Positions 39,730 to 48,594 of a DNA stretch of 64,000 nt are shown piece after piece. Numbering within the stretch: the first letter of the stretch is position 1; every line of letters begins with the position of its first letter. Source of the DNA: Arabidopsis thaliana (lineage: Eukaryota; Streptophyta; Magnoliopsida; Brassicales; Brassicaceae); assembly GCF_000001735.4 (NCBI RefSeq), contig NC_003074.8, positions 3,906,101 to 3,970,100 of the forward strand. The letters run 5' to 3'. The translations under genes and the position numbers were made by a program. The notes below the pieces were generated by a model, which ran no database searches, had not been told where the DNA came from, and saw only the letters and a program-made list of their open reading frames with translations.

Positions 39730-40166
39730 ATTGAAGATGACGACGACAACTGGGGAGGAGATTCGATTTAAGAAGAAGAAGTAATGTTATTATACGCGTC
39801 TTTATTAGCTATTTACTCTTTTACCCTTCAGTGTTGTTTTGGATAGTGTTTAATCCGGTTTACTCCATAAAAATTTGTAAGGAGTGGACATGTTCCAAAG
39901 TCCAAAGTTTAACACCCAAAACATAAAGCGAGTTTGTGATCAAAGTTTTATTCACCTTACTCATGTAAGTAACGAGTGAAAAACAAAACAGTTTTTTTCT
40001 CATAACTTTAACAATAAGAAGATTCAAACCACTTGACAACAAAAATAAACGAAAAGATTCAAACCACAATTTTTTTCTCATAACAAAACAAAAAGAAGAT
40101 TCAAGTCACTTGTCAACAAAAGACAGAAAAATCCAAGTAGCAATTTATTCATTTTGATACTTGTTT
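39730..40166. repeat. Spacer with diverged tandem ~70-base repeat
   Basis: Between the ELC start and the first exonuclease-like copy. The segment near 39988-40062 (TTTTTTTCTCATAAC ... AGAAGATTCAAACCACTTG) is repeated with changes at about 40070-40136, and a related block follows the second copy's 3' end at 41708-41790. It looks like duplicated 3' flank of the tandem family. Confidence 0.5.
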
Positions 40167-40859
40167 TCAAACTTCCCAGAGACGAGTCCAAACACCAAGC
40201 TGATGGCAAACGTAAGCATCTAGTGACGCCTGAAGAATCTGATCAAGGTCTAGATCGTAAGCGGTCCAATCGCTCATGCTTATCTCCGGATCTAGCATCA
40301 CTCCTTGATAGCCCATACATTCCTCAACAATCTCTTCAAACGAAGAACGCCTCATGCTCCTTCCCCACGAATCAGTCACGTACCGCCTTATGTCCAGAAG
40401 TTCTCCGATCTCCAACTGGTGGCAACACCGAGCAAGCTTTCCTGCATCTTGACCATTCCAGACACCGACGAACGTGGTTTCTGGATCTGCTAAGAAACTG
40501 CGGAGGTTGTTAGGTACTTGGTCACAGTAACCTAACTGGATGATGAGACATCGATTACCCACGCATAACTGGAGAATATCCGCTGGATTATCTGAGTAGT
40601 ATCTTATCGGCGGAGGATCGGCGTAGTAGTTATTCGGTCTTGGATCGGAGTAATAACTAAACGGTGTCCACTGGACGCCAACTCCAACGACGAGAGGGTG
40701 AGAGGAGAAACGGTTGTTGAAGAGGACGTTGCGAATCCAACGGCTGATGACGGAAGAATCCCACGTTACGGTGACGATGAACTCGTCTCCAAAGAAATCG
40801 ACGGAGTACTCTAGGTGAGTGTTGTAACTTGCGACGGTTCTTATCGTCGGGGAAGCCAT
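40167..40859 (-). CDS. Exonuclease-like array copy 1 (DEDD fold, motif I lost)
   Basis: Intronless frame of 230 residues, related to WRN-type/RNase D-like 3'-5' exonucleases (RNase H fold). Conserved landmarks are LVVGVGVQWTP (motif I position), LQLCVGNRCLIIQLGYCDQV (strands 2-3), TTFVGVWNGQDAGKL (motif II, Asp kept), MSDWTAYDL (the LSDW-type motif) and ILQASLDAYVCHQLG (motif III, Asp kept). Active family members have D-x-E at motif I (VGFDIEW type); here it is G-x-Q. The Tyr four residues before the motif III Asp is Gln. I infer a catalytically dead fold. The linker after motif I has three 9-residue units (YYSDPRPNN, YYADPPPIR, YYSDNPADI). It starts MASPTIRTVASYNTHLEYSV. Head of a seven-copy same-strand array. 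Confidence 0.85.
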   Translation of the reverse strand: MASPTIRTVASYNTHLEYSVDFFGDEFIVTVTWDSSVISRWIRNVLFNNRFSSHPLVVGVGVQWTPFSYYSDPRPNNYYADPPPIRYYSDNPADILQLCVGNRCLIIQLGYCDQVPNNLRSFLADPETTFVGVWNGQDAGKLARCCHQLEIGELLDIRRYVTDSWGRSMRRSSFEEIVEECMGYQGVMLDPEISMSDWTAYDLDLDQILQASLDAYVCHQLGVWTRLWEV

Positions 40860-41819
40860 TAATTAAGCTCTCGTCTTTGCCTTTTTGTTTCTGGTTTTAG
40901 AGGAGTGAGTGAGGGAGAAGCGGCTTGTTTTTATTTTCTTGCTATCGTCCAAGGGTGTTTGTTTTTGCTAATGTACACACTGCTTTTTAGTCTTTGTACG
41001 TACACGAAGAGTTTACACCGTTGATCTTTGAAGGCATTTCGTACAGTTAATATCGGACGGTTGATAATTGGGATGCTGTCTGTCACATCGTAAGGCGTGT
41101 CATACACACCAATTTCATTTTATTTTTAATTAATACATCCTAAATTACTGAATTCTTATCAAGAAAATTGATTCGATTTGTTCAAAATATATATGATAAT
41201 GAGATATAGCAAATGAGATCACGAGTAAATTTATGTAGATTGAATTAGTTGATATTTTATGGAATCATCCGATGATAAAATTGAGTATCTCCGTATATTT
41301 AGCTTACGAAAATATACCATTCAATTCTCCCTCTCTCATATTTATTTTTTTCTTTTTTCGATTAAACATGAGCTAAAAATGGTGACACAAAAATGATCTC
41401 AGGATTAAAGCCAGAATTTTTCTCACCAATATTTGTTTGTTTGCTTAGTCAAATATTAATGTTTGACCTTAGAGAAACAGTTTATATACTCCTCAAATTC
41501 AAAACTGAAGAAGAAAACAAAAACAAAGGTTGAGCTATAATCTTTAGCAACCTAAGCAAAAGAAATATTCATTAATCAAGATTTGCAACATTGGGTTCCT
41601 TTTAAGATAGTAGTCGTGGAATTAACGTGTGGAAAAAGTGTTAAACATTGTGATCAAAGAGATAGATAGTAGTGATATTCATGGAATTAACGATCCACTG
41701 AAGCAAAAACAGTTTTTTTTTTTCTCACAGCATAAACAAAAACAAGATTCAAGCAATTCTAGTCAACAAAAAAAATAAAAAGATTTCAAGCCACCATTTT
41801 AATCTTTTGGATCTTGTTT
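40860..41819. other. Intergenic, array copies 1-2
   Basis: The promoter side of copy 1 (about 40860-41100, holding the shared upstream module at 41015-41100), then AT-rich spacer and the 3' flank of copy 2. No other gene seen. Confidence 0.5.
41015..41100 (-). promoter_or_regulatory. Shared upstream module, copy 1
   Basis: Read on the plus strand: ACCGTTGATCTTT at about 41017, then GGACGGTTGATAAT after some 30 bases, then GATGCTGT and a CACATCGT tail. The same arrangement precedes every array member. It lies about 160-240 bases upstream of the start codon at 40859. Confidence 0.6.
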
Positions 41820-42782
41820 TCACAGACGAGCCATAACACCGAGCAGGTGGCAAACGTGAACATCAATTGACGCCTGAAGTACCTGATCACGGTCTAGAAC
41901 GTGAACGCTCCAATCACTCATGCTTATCGCAGGATCTAGCCTCAGTCCTGATCCTGGAGAACCCAAAAATTCATCAACAATCTCTTCAAACGAACAACCC
42001 CTCATGCTCTTTCCTCGCGAATCATTCACGTACTACCTTATGTCTAGAAGTTTCCCGATCTCTAACTGATGTTTAGATCTCGCCAGCTTTCCTGCGTCTT
42101 GACTATTCCAAACGCCGACGAACGTGGTATTTGGATCGGTCAAGAAACTGCGCAGACTGGTAGGGACTTGGTCACAGTGACATAACTGGATGATGAGACA
42201 TTGGTTACCCACGCATAACTGGAGAGTATCCGCCGGAGGATCTGAGTTGGAGTCACCATCGGAGATGTAATCACCAGGATAAGGATCGGCGCAGTAACTA
42301 GCTCGCGGAGGATGGGCGGATTCGTTGTCCTCTAGAGGATCGGCGTTGTGATCTCTCGGCGCAGAATGCTCGTAGTAACCTTCAGTTTGATGATCGTAGT
42401 ACCTATTCGGCGGAAGATCATTGGCGTCGTACCTATTCGGTGGAGGATTACGGTCGTAACTACGCGGTGGATGATGATCCGAGTAGTACCTATTCGGTGG
42501 AGGATTAGGATCGTAACTACGCGGTGGATGATGATCGGAGTAGTACCTATCCGGTGGAGGATTGGCGTCGTAACTTACTGGCGGTGTCCACTGGACGCCG
42601 ACTCCAACGACGAGAGGTTGTAGATAGTACGGACGACAGTTGTTGTATTCAACCTCATGGATCCATTGGCTGATGATGGCGAAATCCGAAGTTACGGTGA
42701 CGGATAACGTGTTTCCGAAGACATCGATAGAGTACTCTTGGTGAGTAGAGTAGTAACCGCCGGTTCTTATCGTCGTAGCCAT
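41820..42782 (-). pseudogene. Exonuclease-like array copy 2, interrupted by one in-frame stop
   Basis: Same fold as copy 1: it starts MATTIRTGGYYSTHQEYSID, then VVGVGVQWTP, LQLCVGNQCLIIQL, FVGVWNSQDAGKL. The frame stops at TAG 42035-42033, just after KLLDIR, where other copies have RRYVTDS or RKYVEDS. The rest (YVNDSRGKSMRG to LQASIDVHVCHLLGVMARL) continues in the same frame to 41820. A single nonsense change therefore truncates it to 249 residues that lack motif III and the C-terminal lobe. Motif I is again G-x-Q. The linker is long (about 100 residues) and of a different flavour (PPPNRYYSDHHPPRSYD), with two near-perfect 57-base units. It could still make the truncated protein. Confidence 0.75.
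42457..42570. repeat. 57-bp tandem repeat in copy 2 linker
   Basis: Two adjacent near-identical 57-base units (42457-42513 and 42514-42570) beginning TAACTACGCGGTGGATGATG. They encode 19 residues (SYDPNPPPNRYYSDHHPPR type) on the minus strand; further degenerate half-units flank them. The length is a multiple of three. Confidence 0.8.
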
Positions 42783-43479
42783 CGAAACTCTCTTCTTGCT
42801 TGCTTTCTGGATTTTTAGAGGACTCGGTTAGAGAGAAAAGCGATTTCTTCTTCTTGTTAATTAGGTTTTATCGTCGGAGAGTTTTTATTGTATTAATTTT
42901 GCGAATCTCTTTATTTTGTTGTACTATAGAATTATCACCGTTGATCTTTCTAAAGGCATCTTCTAGGGTTGAAATCGGACGGTTGATAATTAAGATTCAT
43001 GTACTATAGTCTATAGGATTTACGACACGCAAATTGCTGAGTATTTCCCCTCCGAAGTTTGATTTTAATTTGTTAAAAATATATGGTGAAGATATGGAAA
43101 AATACGTCAAAGGTAATTTCTGATCCGCCCAAAAAAATAGAAAGGTAATATTCTGATGTAATTTACGAATTAGTTTGATAACTTAGCTTATGATAAAAAT
43201 GCTGTATAAATACCTTTCCATGTTTCTCTAATTTGCTGCTAGCTTATTATTAACAGCTCCGCTTGGAATTAAAAACAGTAGTCTCCAATTTAATCAAAGA
43301 AAATTGCTTTTACTAATTTATTCATGGAAGAAATAAACGACCGTCTGGAAAAAAAAAGAAGAGAAATGTCACAAACAATCTAACAAGAGGAAAAAGATTC
43401 AAGATTGGTCTTTAACAACAACTTTAAAACAAGGATTCAAAGATTTGCAACATAACATGGATTCCATTGAGACGTTTAC
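42783..43479. other. Intergenic, array copies 2-3
   Basis: Promoter region of copy 2 with the shared module at 42932-43012, then the 3' flank of copy 3, which ends with the recurring GATTCCATTGAGACGTTTAC at about 43459, also found after copies 4 and 6. Confidence 0.5.
42932..43012 (-). promoter_or_regulatory. Shared upstream module, copy 2
   Basis: TCACCGTTGATCTTTCTAAAGGCATC, interrupted here by position only, starts near 42935; ATCGGACGGTTGATAATTAAG lies near 42974 and ATTCATGTAC follows. The spacing matches the other array promoters. It lies about 150-230 bases upstream of the start codon at 42782. Confidence 0.55.
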
Positions 43480-44277
43480 TCAATACTCCCAAAGGTGGTC
43501 AAGAATAGCAAGCTTGCAACACGCATAAACATCTATCGACGCCTGAAGAATCTGAACGTAGCGAAGGTCGTAAACGCGCCAATCGCTCCTGCTTACCTTT
43601 CGATCTAGCCTCACTCCTGAATGACCCAAATTTTCCTCGACAATCTTTTCAAACGAACAACGCTTCATGGTCCTTCCACTCGAATCTGAAACGAACTTCC
43701 TTAAATCCAAAAGCACCGCAATCTCCAACTCATGTTTAGATCGTTTAAGCTTTCCCGCATCTTGACTATTCCAAATACCGACGAAAGTGTAATCGCGATC
43801 CGCCAGGAAATTACGGAGGACCTGCGGGACTCGTTCACAGTGAGAAAGCTGGATGATGATACATCGATTACCAACGCATAGCTGCAGAGTATCCGCCGGA
43901 GGATCGAAGCGACGACGAACCCGTGGAGAGTCGGAACGATAACGAACCTGTGGAGAATCAGAACAATAACTAACCGGTGGAGAATCGGAGCGATAACTAA
44001 CTGGAGGAGAATAGGAGCGATAACTAACCGGAGGAGAATCGGAGCGATAACGAACCGGTGAAGAAGCAGAGTAATAACTAGAGGGTGTCCACTGAACGCC
44101 GACTCCAACAACGAGAGGGTGGGAAGAGAAGCGGTTGTGGGATAGGACGTCGTGAATCCATTGGCCGATAACGGATGGATCCGGCGTTACGATGACGATA
44201 AACTCTTCTCCAAAGAAATCGACTAGGTACCTTTGCTGAGTAGCGTAAGTTCCGATGGTTCTGATAGTCGGAGCCAT
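43480..44277 (-). CDS. Exonuclease-like array copy 3
   Basis: Intronless, 265 residues from MAPTIRTIGTYATQQRYLVD; an in-frame ATG five codons upstream (44292) exists, but all sister copies start at the MAP/MAS position. Landmarks are LVVGVGVQWTP (motif I, G-x-Q), LQLCVGNRCIIIQLSHCERV, YTFVGIWNSQDAGKL (motif II) and ILQASIDVYACCKLA (motif III, Asp kept, Tyr replaced by Gln). The linker between motif I and LQLCVGN has about seven 9-residue units (RYRSDSPPV, SYRSYSPPV, SYRSDSPPV, SYCSDSPQV and so on). It is very close to copy 6, so the two probably arose from one recent duplication. Two upstream modules precede it instead of one. Confidence 0.85.
   Translation of the reverse strand: MAPTIRTIGTYATQQRYLVDFFGEEFIVIVTPDPSVIGQWIHDVLSHNRFSSHPLVVGVGVQWTPSSYYSASSPVRYRSDSPPVSYRSYSPPVSYRSDSPPVSYCSDSPQVRYRSDSPRVRRRFDPPADTLQLCVGNRCIIIQLSHCERVPQVLRNFLADRDYTFVGIWNSQDAGKLKRSKHELEIAVLLDLRKFVSDSSGRTMKRCSFEKIVEENLGHSGVRLDRKVSRSDWRVYDLRYVQILQASIDVYACCKLAILDHLWEY
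43918..44090. repeat. 27-bp tandem repeat in copy 3 linker
   Basis: About six units with a 27-base period, such as CGGAGCGATAACTAACCGG plus GGAGAAT, encoding (R/S)YRSDSPPV on the minus strand. Units differ by a few bases each but keep the length, so the frame is preserved. Confidence 0.8.
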
Positions 44278-44379
44278 TGATTTTGCATTCACTTTTTGAA
44301 GGAAAGAAAATGATGAAACTGCTTTCTTCTACTTTTGCTATCGTCGGAGGGTGCTTAAATTGTAGTACTGGTGCTCTTT

Positions 44380-44490
44380 ATCACCGTTGATCTTTGTGAA
44401 AATAAATGCGGTTAAATTTGGACGGTTGAGATGCATGTAGGCAAGGGTTAGCCTTTTGCATCGTTGGGTCAGTGTGACGTCATTTAACTA
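44380..44490 (-). promoter_or_regulatory. Shared upstream module, copy 3 (proximal), with TGACGTCA
   Basis: ATCACCGTTGATCTTTGTG near 44380, TTTGGACGGTTGAGATGCAT near 44417 and a TGCATG RY core at 44432-44437, then a palindromic TGACGTCA at 44475-44482. The last is a bZIP (C-box/as-1-like) site. It lies 100-210 bases upstream of the start codon at 44277. Confidence 0.65.
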
Positions 44491-44554
44491 ACCAGGTTTT
44501 TTTTATTAATATTTCCTTAATTTTTCGAAGCTATTTGTTTTTTTTGTACCATAG

Positions 44555-44635
44555 AATTATCACCGTCGATCTTTCTGAAGATATGTATTGTCGTCTAGGA
44601 CTGAAATCGGACGGTTGAGAATTAAGGTAATTTGT
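44555..44635 (-). promoter_or_regulatory. Shared upstream module, copy 3 (distal)
   Basis: ATCACCGTCGATCTTTCTG near 44559 and ATCGGACGGTTGAGAATTAA near 44606. Its sequence resembles the module of copy 2 more than the proximal module at 44380. It may mark where a former gene copy was lost by unequal exchange. Confidence 0.5.
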
Positions 44636-45098
44636 TTCAAAAATATTTGACAAATATATGATAGTAATAAAAAAATGTACACTTCTGATGTACATTTTAC
44701 CAATCAGTTGATTATTTCGTTTCTTTAGTTTGATACAGTTTAATATCTTCGAATAATTTAGCTTATGATTTATTATAAAAAAAACTTTTACAATTTTTTT
44801 TTTATTGTTTGGAAAGAATCCCCGAGGTATAATACTAGAATTTGTCTAATTTGTTGTTTGTTTTAATAACAGCTCCCCAAGGAATTAAAAAAAAAATGTA
44901 CTCAAAGAAATTTGAATTTTACTGATTAATCATGGAAGAAATAACGACAGGTAAACAAACAGAAAAAAAAAGGAGGAAACATTTTACGAGTGAAAAACAG
45001 TTTCTTTTCACTCAACTGTAACAAAATAAAGATTCAAGATTTGTGTTTGAAAAAAAAAACTCAAGATTTGCAACATTAGATTCCATTGAAACGTTTAC

Positions 45099-46160
45099 TC
45101 AAAATTCCCATAGACGATTTCGAAAACCAAGCTTGGAACAAACATAAACATCTATTGACGCCTGAAGAATTTGATCGTAGCTAAGGTCGTAAACGCTCCA
45201 ATCGCTCATGCCTATCGCCTTCTCTAGCCTTACTCCTCTATAACCCAAACATTCTCCAACAACCACCTCAAACGAACGACCCTTTAAGCCCCTTCCTCTC
45301 GAATCTACAACGTGATTCCTCAAATCCAAAAGCTCTGCAATCTCCAACCGATGTCTAGATCTCTTTAGCTTTCCCGCATCTTGACTATTCCAAAAACCCA
45401 CGAAGGTGTGATTTCGATCCCCGAGAAACCTACGGAGGACATGAGGGACGCGGTTACAGTAAAAAAGCTGAATGATGATACATCGATTACCAACGCATAG
45501 CTGTAGAGTATTCGCCGGAGGATCAGAGCGAGCCGGTGGAGAAACGGAGCGATAACGAGCTGGTGGAGAAACAGATAGATAACGAGCTGGTGGAGAAACG
45601 GAGCGATAACGAACTAGCGGAGAGTCAGAGAGATAACGAGCCGGCGGAGAAACAGAGCGAAATTGAGCCGGCGGAGAGTCTGAGCGATAACGAACCGGCG
45701 GAGAAACGGAACGATAACGAGCTGGTGGAGAAACAGAGCGATAAAGAGCCGGTGGAGAAACGGAGCGATATTGAGCAGGCGGAGAAACGGAGCGGTATTG
45801 AGCAGGCGGAGAGTCTGAGCTATAACGAGCCGGCGGAGAAACAGAGCAATATTGAGCCGGCGGAGAGTCTGAGCGATAACAAACCGGCGGAGAATCATAG
45901 TGATGAGTAACCGGCGAAGAATCGGAGTGATAACTAACCGGAGAGTGATACCTAGCCGGTGGAGAAGTAGGATGTGGTGTCCATTGCACGCCGACTCCAA
46001 CGACGAGAGGGCGAGAGGAGAAGCGGAGGACGTCGTGAATCCATTGGCCGATGACGGAAGGATCCGAAGTTACGGTGACGATGAACTCGTCTCCGAAGAA
46101 ATCGACAGAGAACTTTCCCTGAGTTGCGTAACTTCCGATGCTCCTGATTCTCGGAGCCAT
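45099..46160 (-). CDS. Exonuclease-like array copy 4, expanded Tyr-Ser-Pro linker
   Basis: Intronless, 353 residues, the longest copy. It starts MAPRIRSIGSYATQGKFSVD. Motif I region is LVVGVGVQWTP (G-x-Q). The linker is about 150 residues, with some fifteen 9-residue units (RYRSVSPPA, QYRSVSPPA, RYLSDSPLV and so on). The second half of the fold follows: LQLCVGNRCIIIQLFYCNRV, HTFVGFWNSQDAGKL and ILQASIDVYVCSKLG. The linker falls exactly in the loop joining the first two strands of the exonuclease sheet, so the fold can tolerate it. The units carry Tyr and SP pairs, recalling RNA polymerase II CTD or SR-type phosphorylatable tracts; that likeness is only compositional. No stop interrupts it despite about 430 bases of repeat. 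Confidence 0.85.
   Translation of the reverse strand: MAPRIRSIGSYATQGKFSVDFFGDEFIVTVTSDPSVIGQWIHDVLRFSSRPLVVGVGVQWTPHPTSPPARYHSPVSYHSDSSPVTHHYDSPPVCYRSDSPPAQYCSVSPPARYSSDSPPAQYRSVSPPAQYRSVSPPALYRSVSPPARYRSVSPPVRYRSDSPPAQFRSVSPPARYLSDSPLVRYRSVSPPARYLSVSPPARYRSVSPPARSDPPANTLQLCVGNRCIIIQLFYCNRVPHVLRRFLGDRNHTFVGFWNSQDAGKLKRSRHRLEIAELLDLRNHVVDSRGRGLKGRSFEVVVGECLGYRGVRLEKAIGMSDWSVYDLSYDQILQASIDVYVCSKLGFRNRLWEF
45532..45960. repeat. 27-bp minisatellite in copy 4 linker
   Basis: About fifteen units of 27 bases, for example GGTGGAGAAACGGAGCGATA plus ACGAGCT. Two unit types alternate irregularly: GAGAAACGGAGC encodes SVSPP and GAGAGTCTGAGC encodes SDSPP. Because 27 is a multiple of three, an open frame also appears on the opposite strand. 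Strong candidate for length polymorphism between accessions. Confidence 0.88.
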
Positions 46161-47207
46161 TGCGATTTAGAAACAAAATAATCGTAGAATTGCACTCAGA
46201 ATATCAAGAAGAAACCAATATAATAAAAGCTCGTTTGTTTCTCTCTTGCTGTCTTTTTTTTTTGTCCGTCGTCTCTCTTGCTGTGAGCGTATATAGTAGC
46301 AAAAGACTGAGAAAAGTAAATTTCAATTAAAATGGTACTTAAATAAATCCCAAATTTAAAACAAATTTGTAGTACTGGTTCCCTTTATCACCGCTGATCT
46401 TTAAGGAAATAAATGCGATTAAATTTGGACGGTCGAGATGCATGTAGACAAGGGTTAGTCTTCTGCATCCCTGTGACGTCGTGCGTAGGGTTTGTCCATT
46501 CAGCTACCCCAAACTCAAATAATTACCGGTTTGAATTCAAAATGTTTTTTTTGTCAGTTTTCGAAAGTTGAATTAAGGAGGATAATTTCAGTAAATTTTG
46601 TTCAGATTTAGCTAATGTTAAAGCTGATTCAAATCAAAATAATCCTAAATCAAGCTTATACTTGATCTGGTTCGTGGTATTCACAAATCGGAAAATATTC
46701 ATATTATTGCATATGTTTTCGTTCATAATATATATCCAATCCACCGTAGTAGTAGTAGTATATACTTATATTATCGACTCCAAAAGATTGGTGCTTTTGT
46801 TGATTATTCAGTTTTTGTAATAACTTGCATTGTTCATAAATTATTTCCAGAAAACAAAACAACTTGATCTTCGACTTCGTCTATGTTTTCATGAAGTCAC
46901 GGAAAAAGACGATTCTAATGTAACATAGCTTAAGCATTGACGATGACGTATTTGATATGCTTTCTTGGTACGTCGTACTTTTTTGTCCCATATCAAATTG
47001 AAGAAATTTGATAATTTAATTCATCATTTACCAACTTTGTAATAAAACAAATAGTCACAAAATGCCGTAACAATCTCTGAATTGTTTTTTTAATTAGAAG
47101 ATGTTGATTAACAAAGAGAGTTAAGAACAAACATGTTTGATCCAAGTCACAAGATTCAGCAACATTACATTCCTTTGATCCATCTCTGATCTTACAAACA
47201 CGTTTTC
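46161..47207. other. Intergenic, array copies 4-5
   Basis: Promoter of copy 4 with the shared module at 46384-46490, then some 700 bases of AT-rich DNA with a short GTAGTAGTAGTAGTA run near 46746, then the 3' flank of copy 5. No gene seen. Confidence 0.5.
46384..46490 (-). promoter_or_regulatory. Shared upstream module, copy 4
   Basis: ATCACCGCTGATCTTTAAGG near 46388, TTTGGACGGTCGAGATGCAT near 46425, then TGTAGACAAGGGTTAGTC and TGACGTCG at 46474-46481. It is the same layout as the copy 3 proximal module and lies 220-330 bases upstream of the start codon at 46160. Confidence 0.6.
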
Positions 47208-47897
47208 TCAAACTTTCCATAGACGATACTTAACACCTAGCTTGAAGCAAACATGAGCATCAATCGACGCCTGAAGAATCTGATCGTCACAAAGCTCGTA
47301 CGCACTCCAATCACTCATGCTTATCTCTCGATCTAGCCTCACTCCACGATAACCCAAACATTCCTCAACAATCACCTCAAACGAACAACCCCTCATGCTC
47401 CTCCTTCCGCTCGAATCTTCAACGTACTTCCTCAAATCCAGAAGATCATCAATCTCTAACTGATGTCTAGATCTCTCTAGCTTCCTCGCGTCTTGACTAT
47501 TCCAAACACCGACGAACGTGTAATCTGGATACGCTAAGAAATTATGAAGGACTCTAGGGACGCGGTCACAGTGAGAAAGCTGGATGATGATACATCGATT
47601 GCCAACGCATAGCTGCAGTGTATCCGCCGGAGGATCGTAGTAACCACCAGATGAAGAATCGGAGTAATAACTAACCGGTGGAGAATCGGAGTTTTAACCA
47701 GGCGGTGTCCACTGAACTCCGACTCCGACAACGAGAGGGTGAGAGGAGAAGCGGTTGTTGGAGAGAACGTCGTGTATCCATTGGCCGATGACGGAGGGGT
47801 CCGGCGTTACGGTGACGGTTAACTCTTCTCCAAAGAAATTGACAGAGTATTTTTCCTGAGTGGCATAACTTCCGATTGTTCTGATTCTCGGAGCCAT
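47208..47897 (-). pseudogene. Exonuclease-like array copy 5, one in-frame stop in linker
   Basis: Starts MAPRIRTIGSYATQEKYSVN at 47897 and reads normally to LVVGVGVQWTPPG; a TAA (47696-47694) then stops it. The same frame continues afterwards (NSDSPPVSYYSDSS, LQLCVGNRCIIIQLSHCDRV, YTFVGVWNSQDARKLERSRH) to ILQASIDAHVCFKLGVKYRL and ends LWKV at 47208. One nonsense change is the only visible defect, so inactivation looks recent or readthrough is possible. As it stands it can make only a stub of about 67 residues. Motif I is G-x-Q as in its sisters. The linker is short (about three units). Confidence 0.78.
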
Positions 47898-48594
47898 TGA
47901 TTTTACGTTTACTTTGGAGAACCAGAGCATAGAAAGATAATGATTCTGCTTGTATCGTCGAAGGCTACTTAAAGTGTAGTACTGGTGCTCAGTGCTCTTT
48001 GTCACCGTTTGATCTTTGTGAAAATAAATGCGGTTAAATTTGGACGGTTAAGATGCATGTAGGCAAAGGTTAGCCTTTCGCATCGTTGGGTCAGTCTATC
48101 GTGACATCGTGCATAGTAATTCGACGTCACAAACTCACAATTACTGATTCGTTAACCTCAAACCTAAATAATTACTGATTCGTATTCAGAAAGATTTTAT
48201 AAAAAACTTGAAATTTGGGAATTAAGGAGGATGAATAATTTCAGTATTAGTTAATATTAGTATCATCCTGTATCAAGATTAGGATTGAAAAACTCAACAT
48301 AGCAAGCATTAGATCCAAATTAAAGTAGGAAACATATTTAGCACAGCACTATGCGTTTGTAAGTTCGTTTCCTTATTTTGATAAAATTTAGCTTATGATA
48401 AAATAAAATAATACTTGTATTTTACAAAATACTCATGGAAGAAATAAACTACTAGTTTTTTAAAAAAGAAGGGAAATTTCACTCACAAGTCCACAACGAA
48501 CAAACGAGATAAGATTTATTTCTCTAATAAGTAATAACAAACCAAAAAAGGAAAAGATTCAAACATTTGCAACATTAGATTCTAATTGAAACGT
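47898..48594. other. Intergenic, array copies 5-6
   Basis: Promoter of copy 5 with the shared module at 47998-48105, then spacer and the 3' flank of copy 6 with the recurring GCAACATTAGATTC / GAAACGTTTAC block near 48568-48597. Confidence 0.5.
47998..48105 (-). promoter_or_regulatory. Shared upstream module, copy 5
   Basis: TCACCGTTTGATCTTTGTG near 48002, TTTGGACGGTTAAGATGCAT near 48038, TGTAGGCAAAGGTTAGCC and TCGTTGGGTCAGT after it. It is almost identical to the copy 3 proximal module, but TGACGTCA is disrupted to TGACATCG. Confidence 0.6.

Larger units (their letters stand above)
44278..45098. other. Intergenic, array copies 3-4
   Basis: The promoter of copy 3 carries two copies of the shared module (44380-44490 and 44555-44635); AT-rich spacer and the 3' flank of copy 4 follow. 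No additional gene seen. Confidence 0.5.

Noticed and set aside
45536-45910. Plus-strand 124-codon open frame with a charged 9-residue repeat (EKRSDNELV type)
   Set aside because: It is the antisense of the copy 4 linker minisatellite. A 27-bp repeat keeps several frames open; there is no independent promoter or homology.
45532-45960. Regular repeats resembling a CRISPR array
   Set aside because: Units are contiguous 27-bp coding repeats with no unique spacers, in a plant nuclear gene.
46740-46765. GTAGTAGTAGTA run as a functional element
   Set aside because: Short trinucleotide run in AT-rich spacer with no context.
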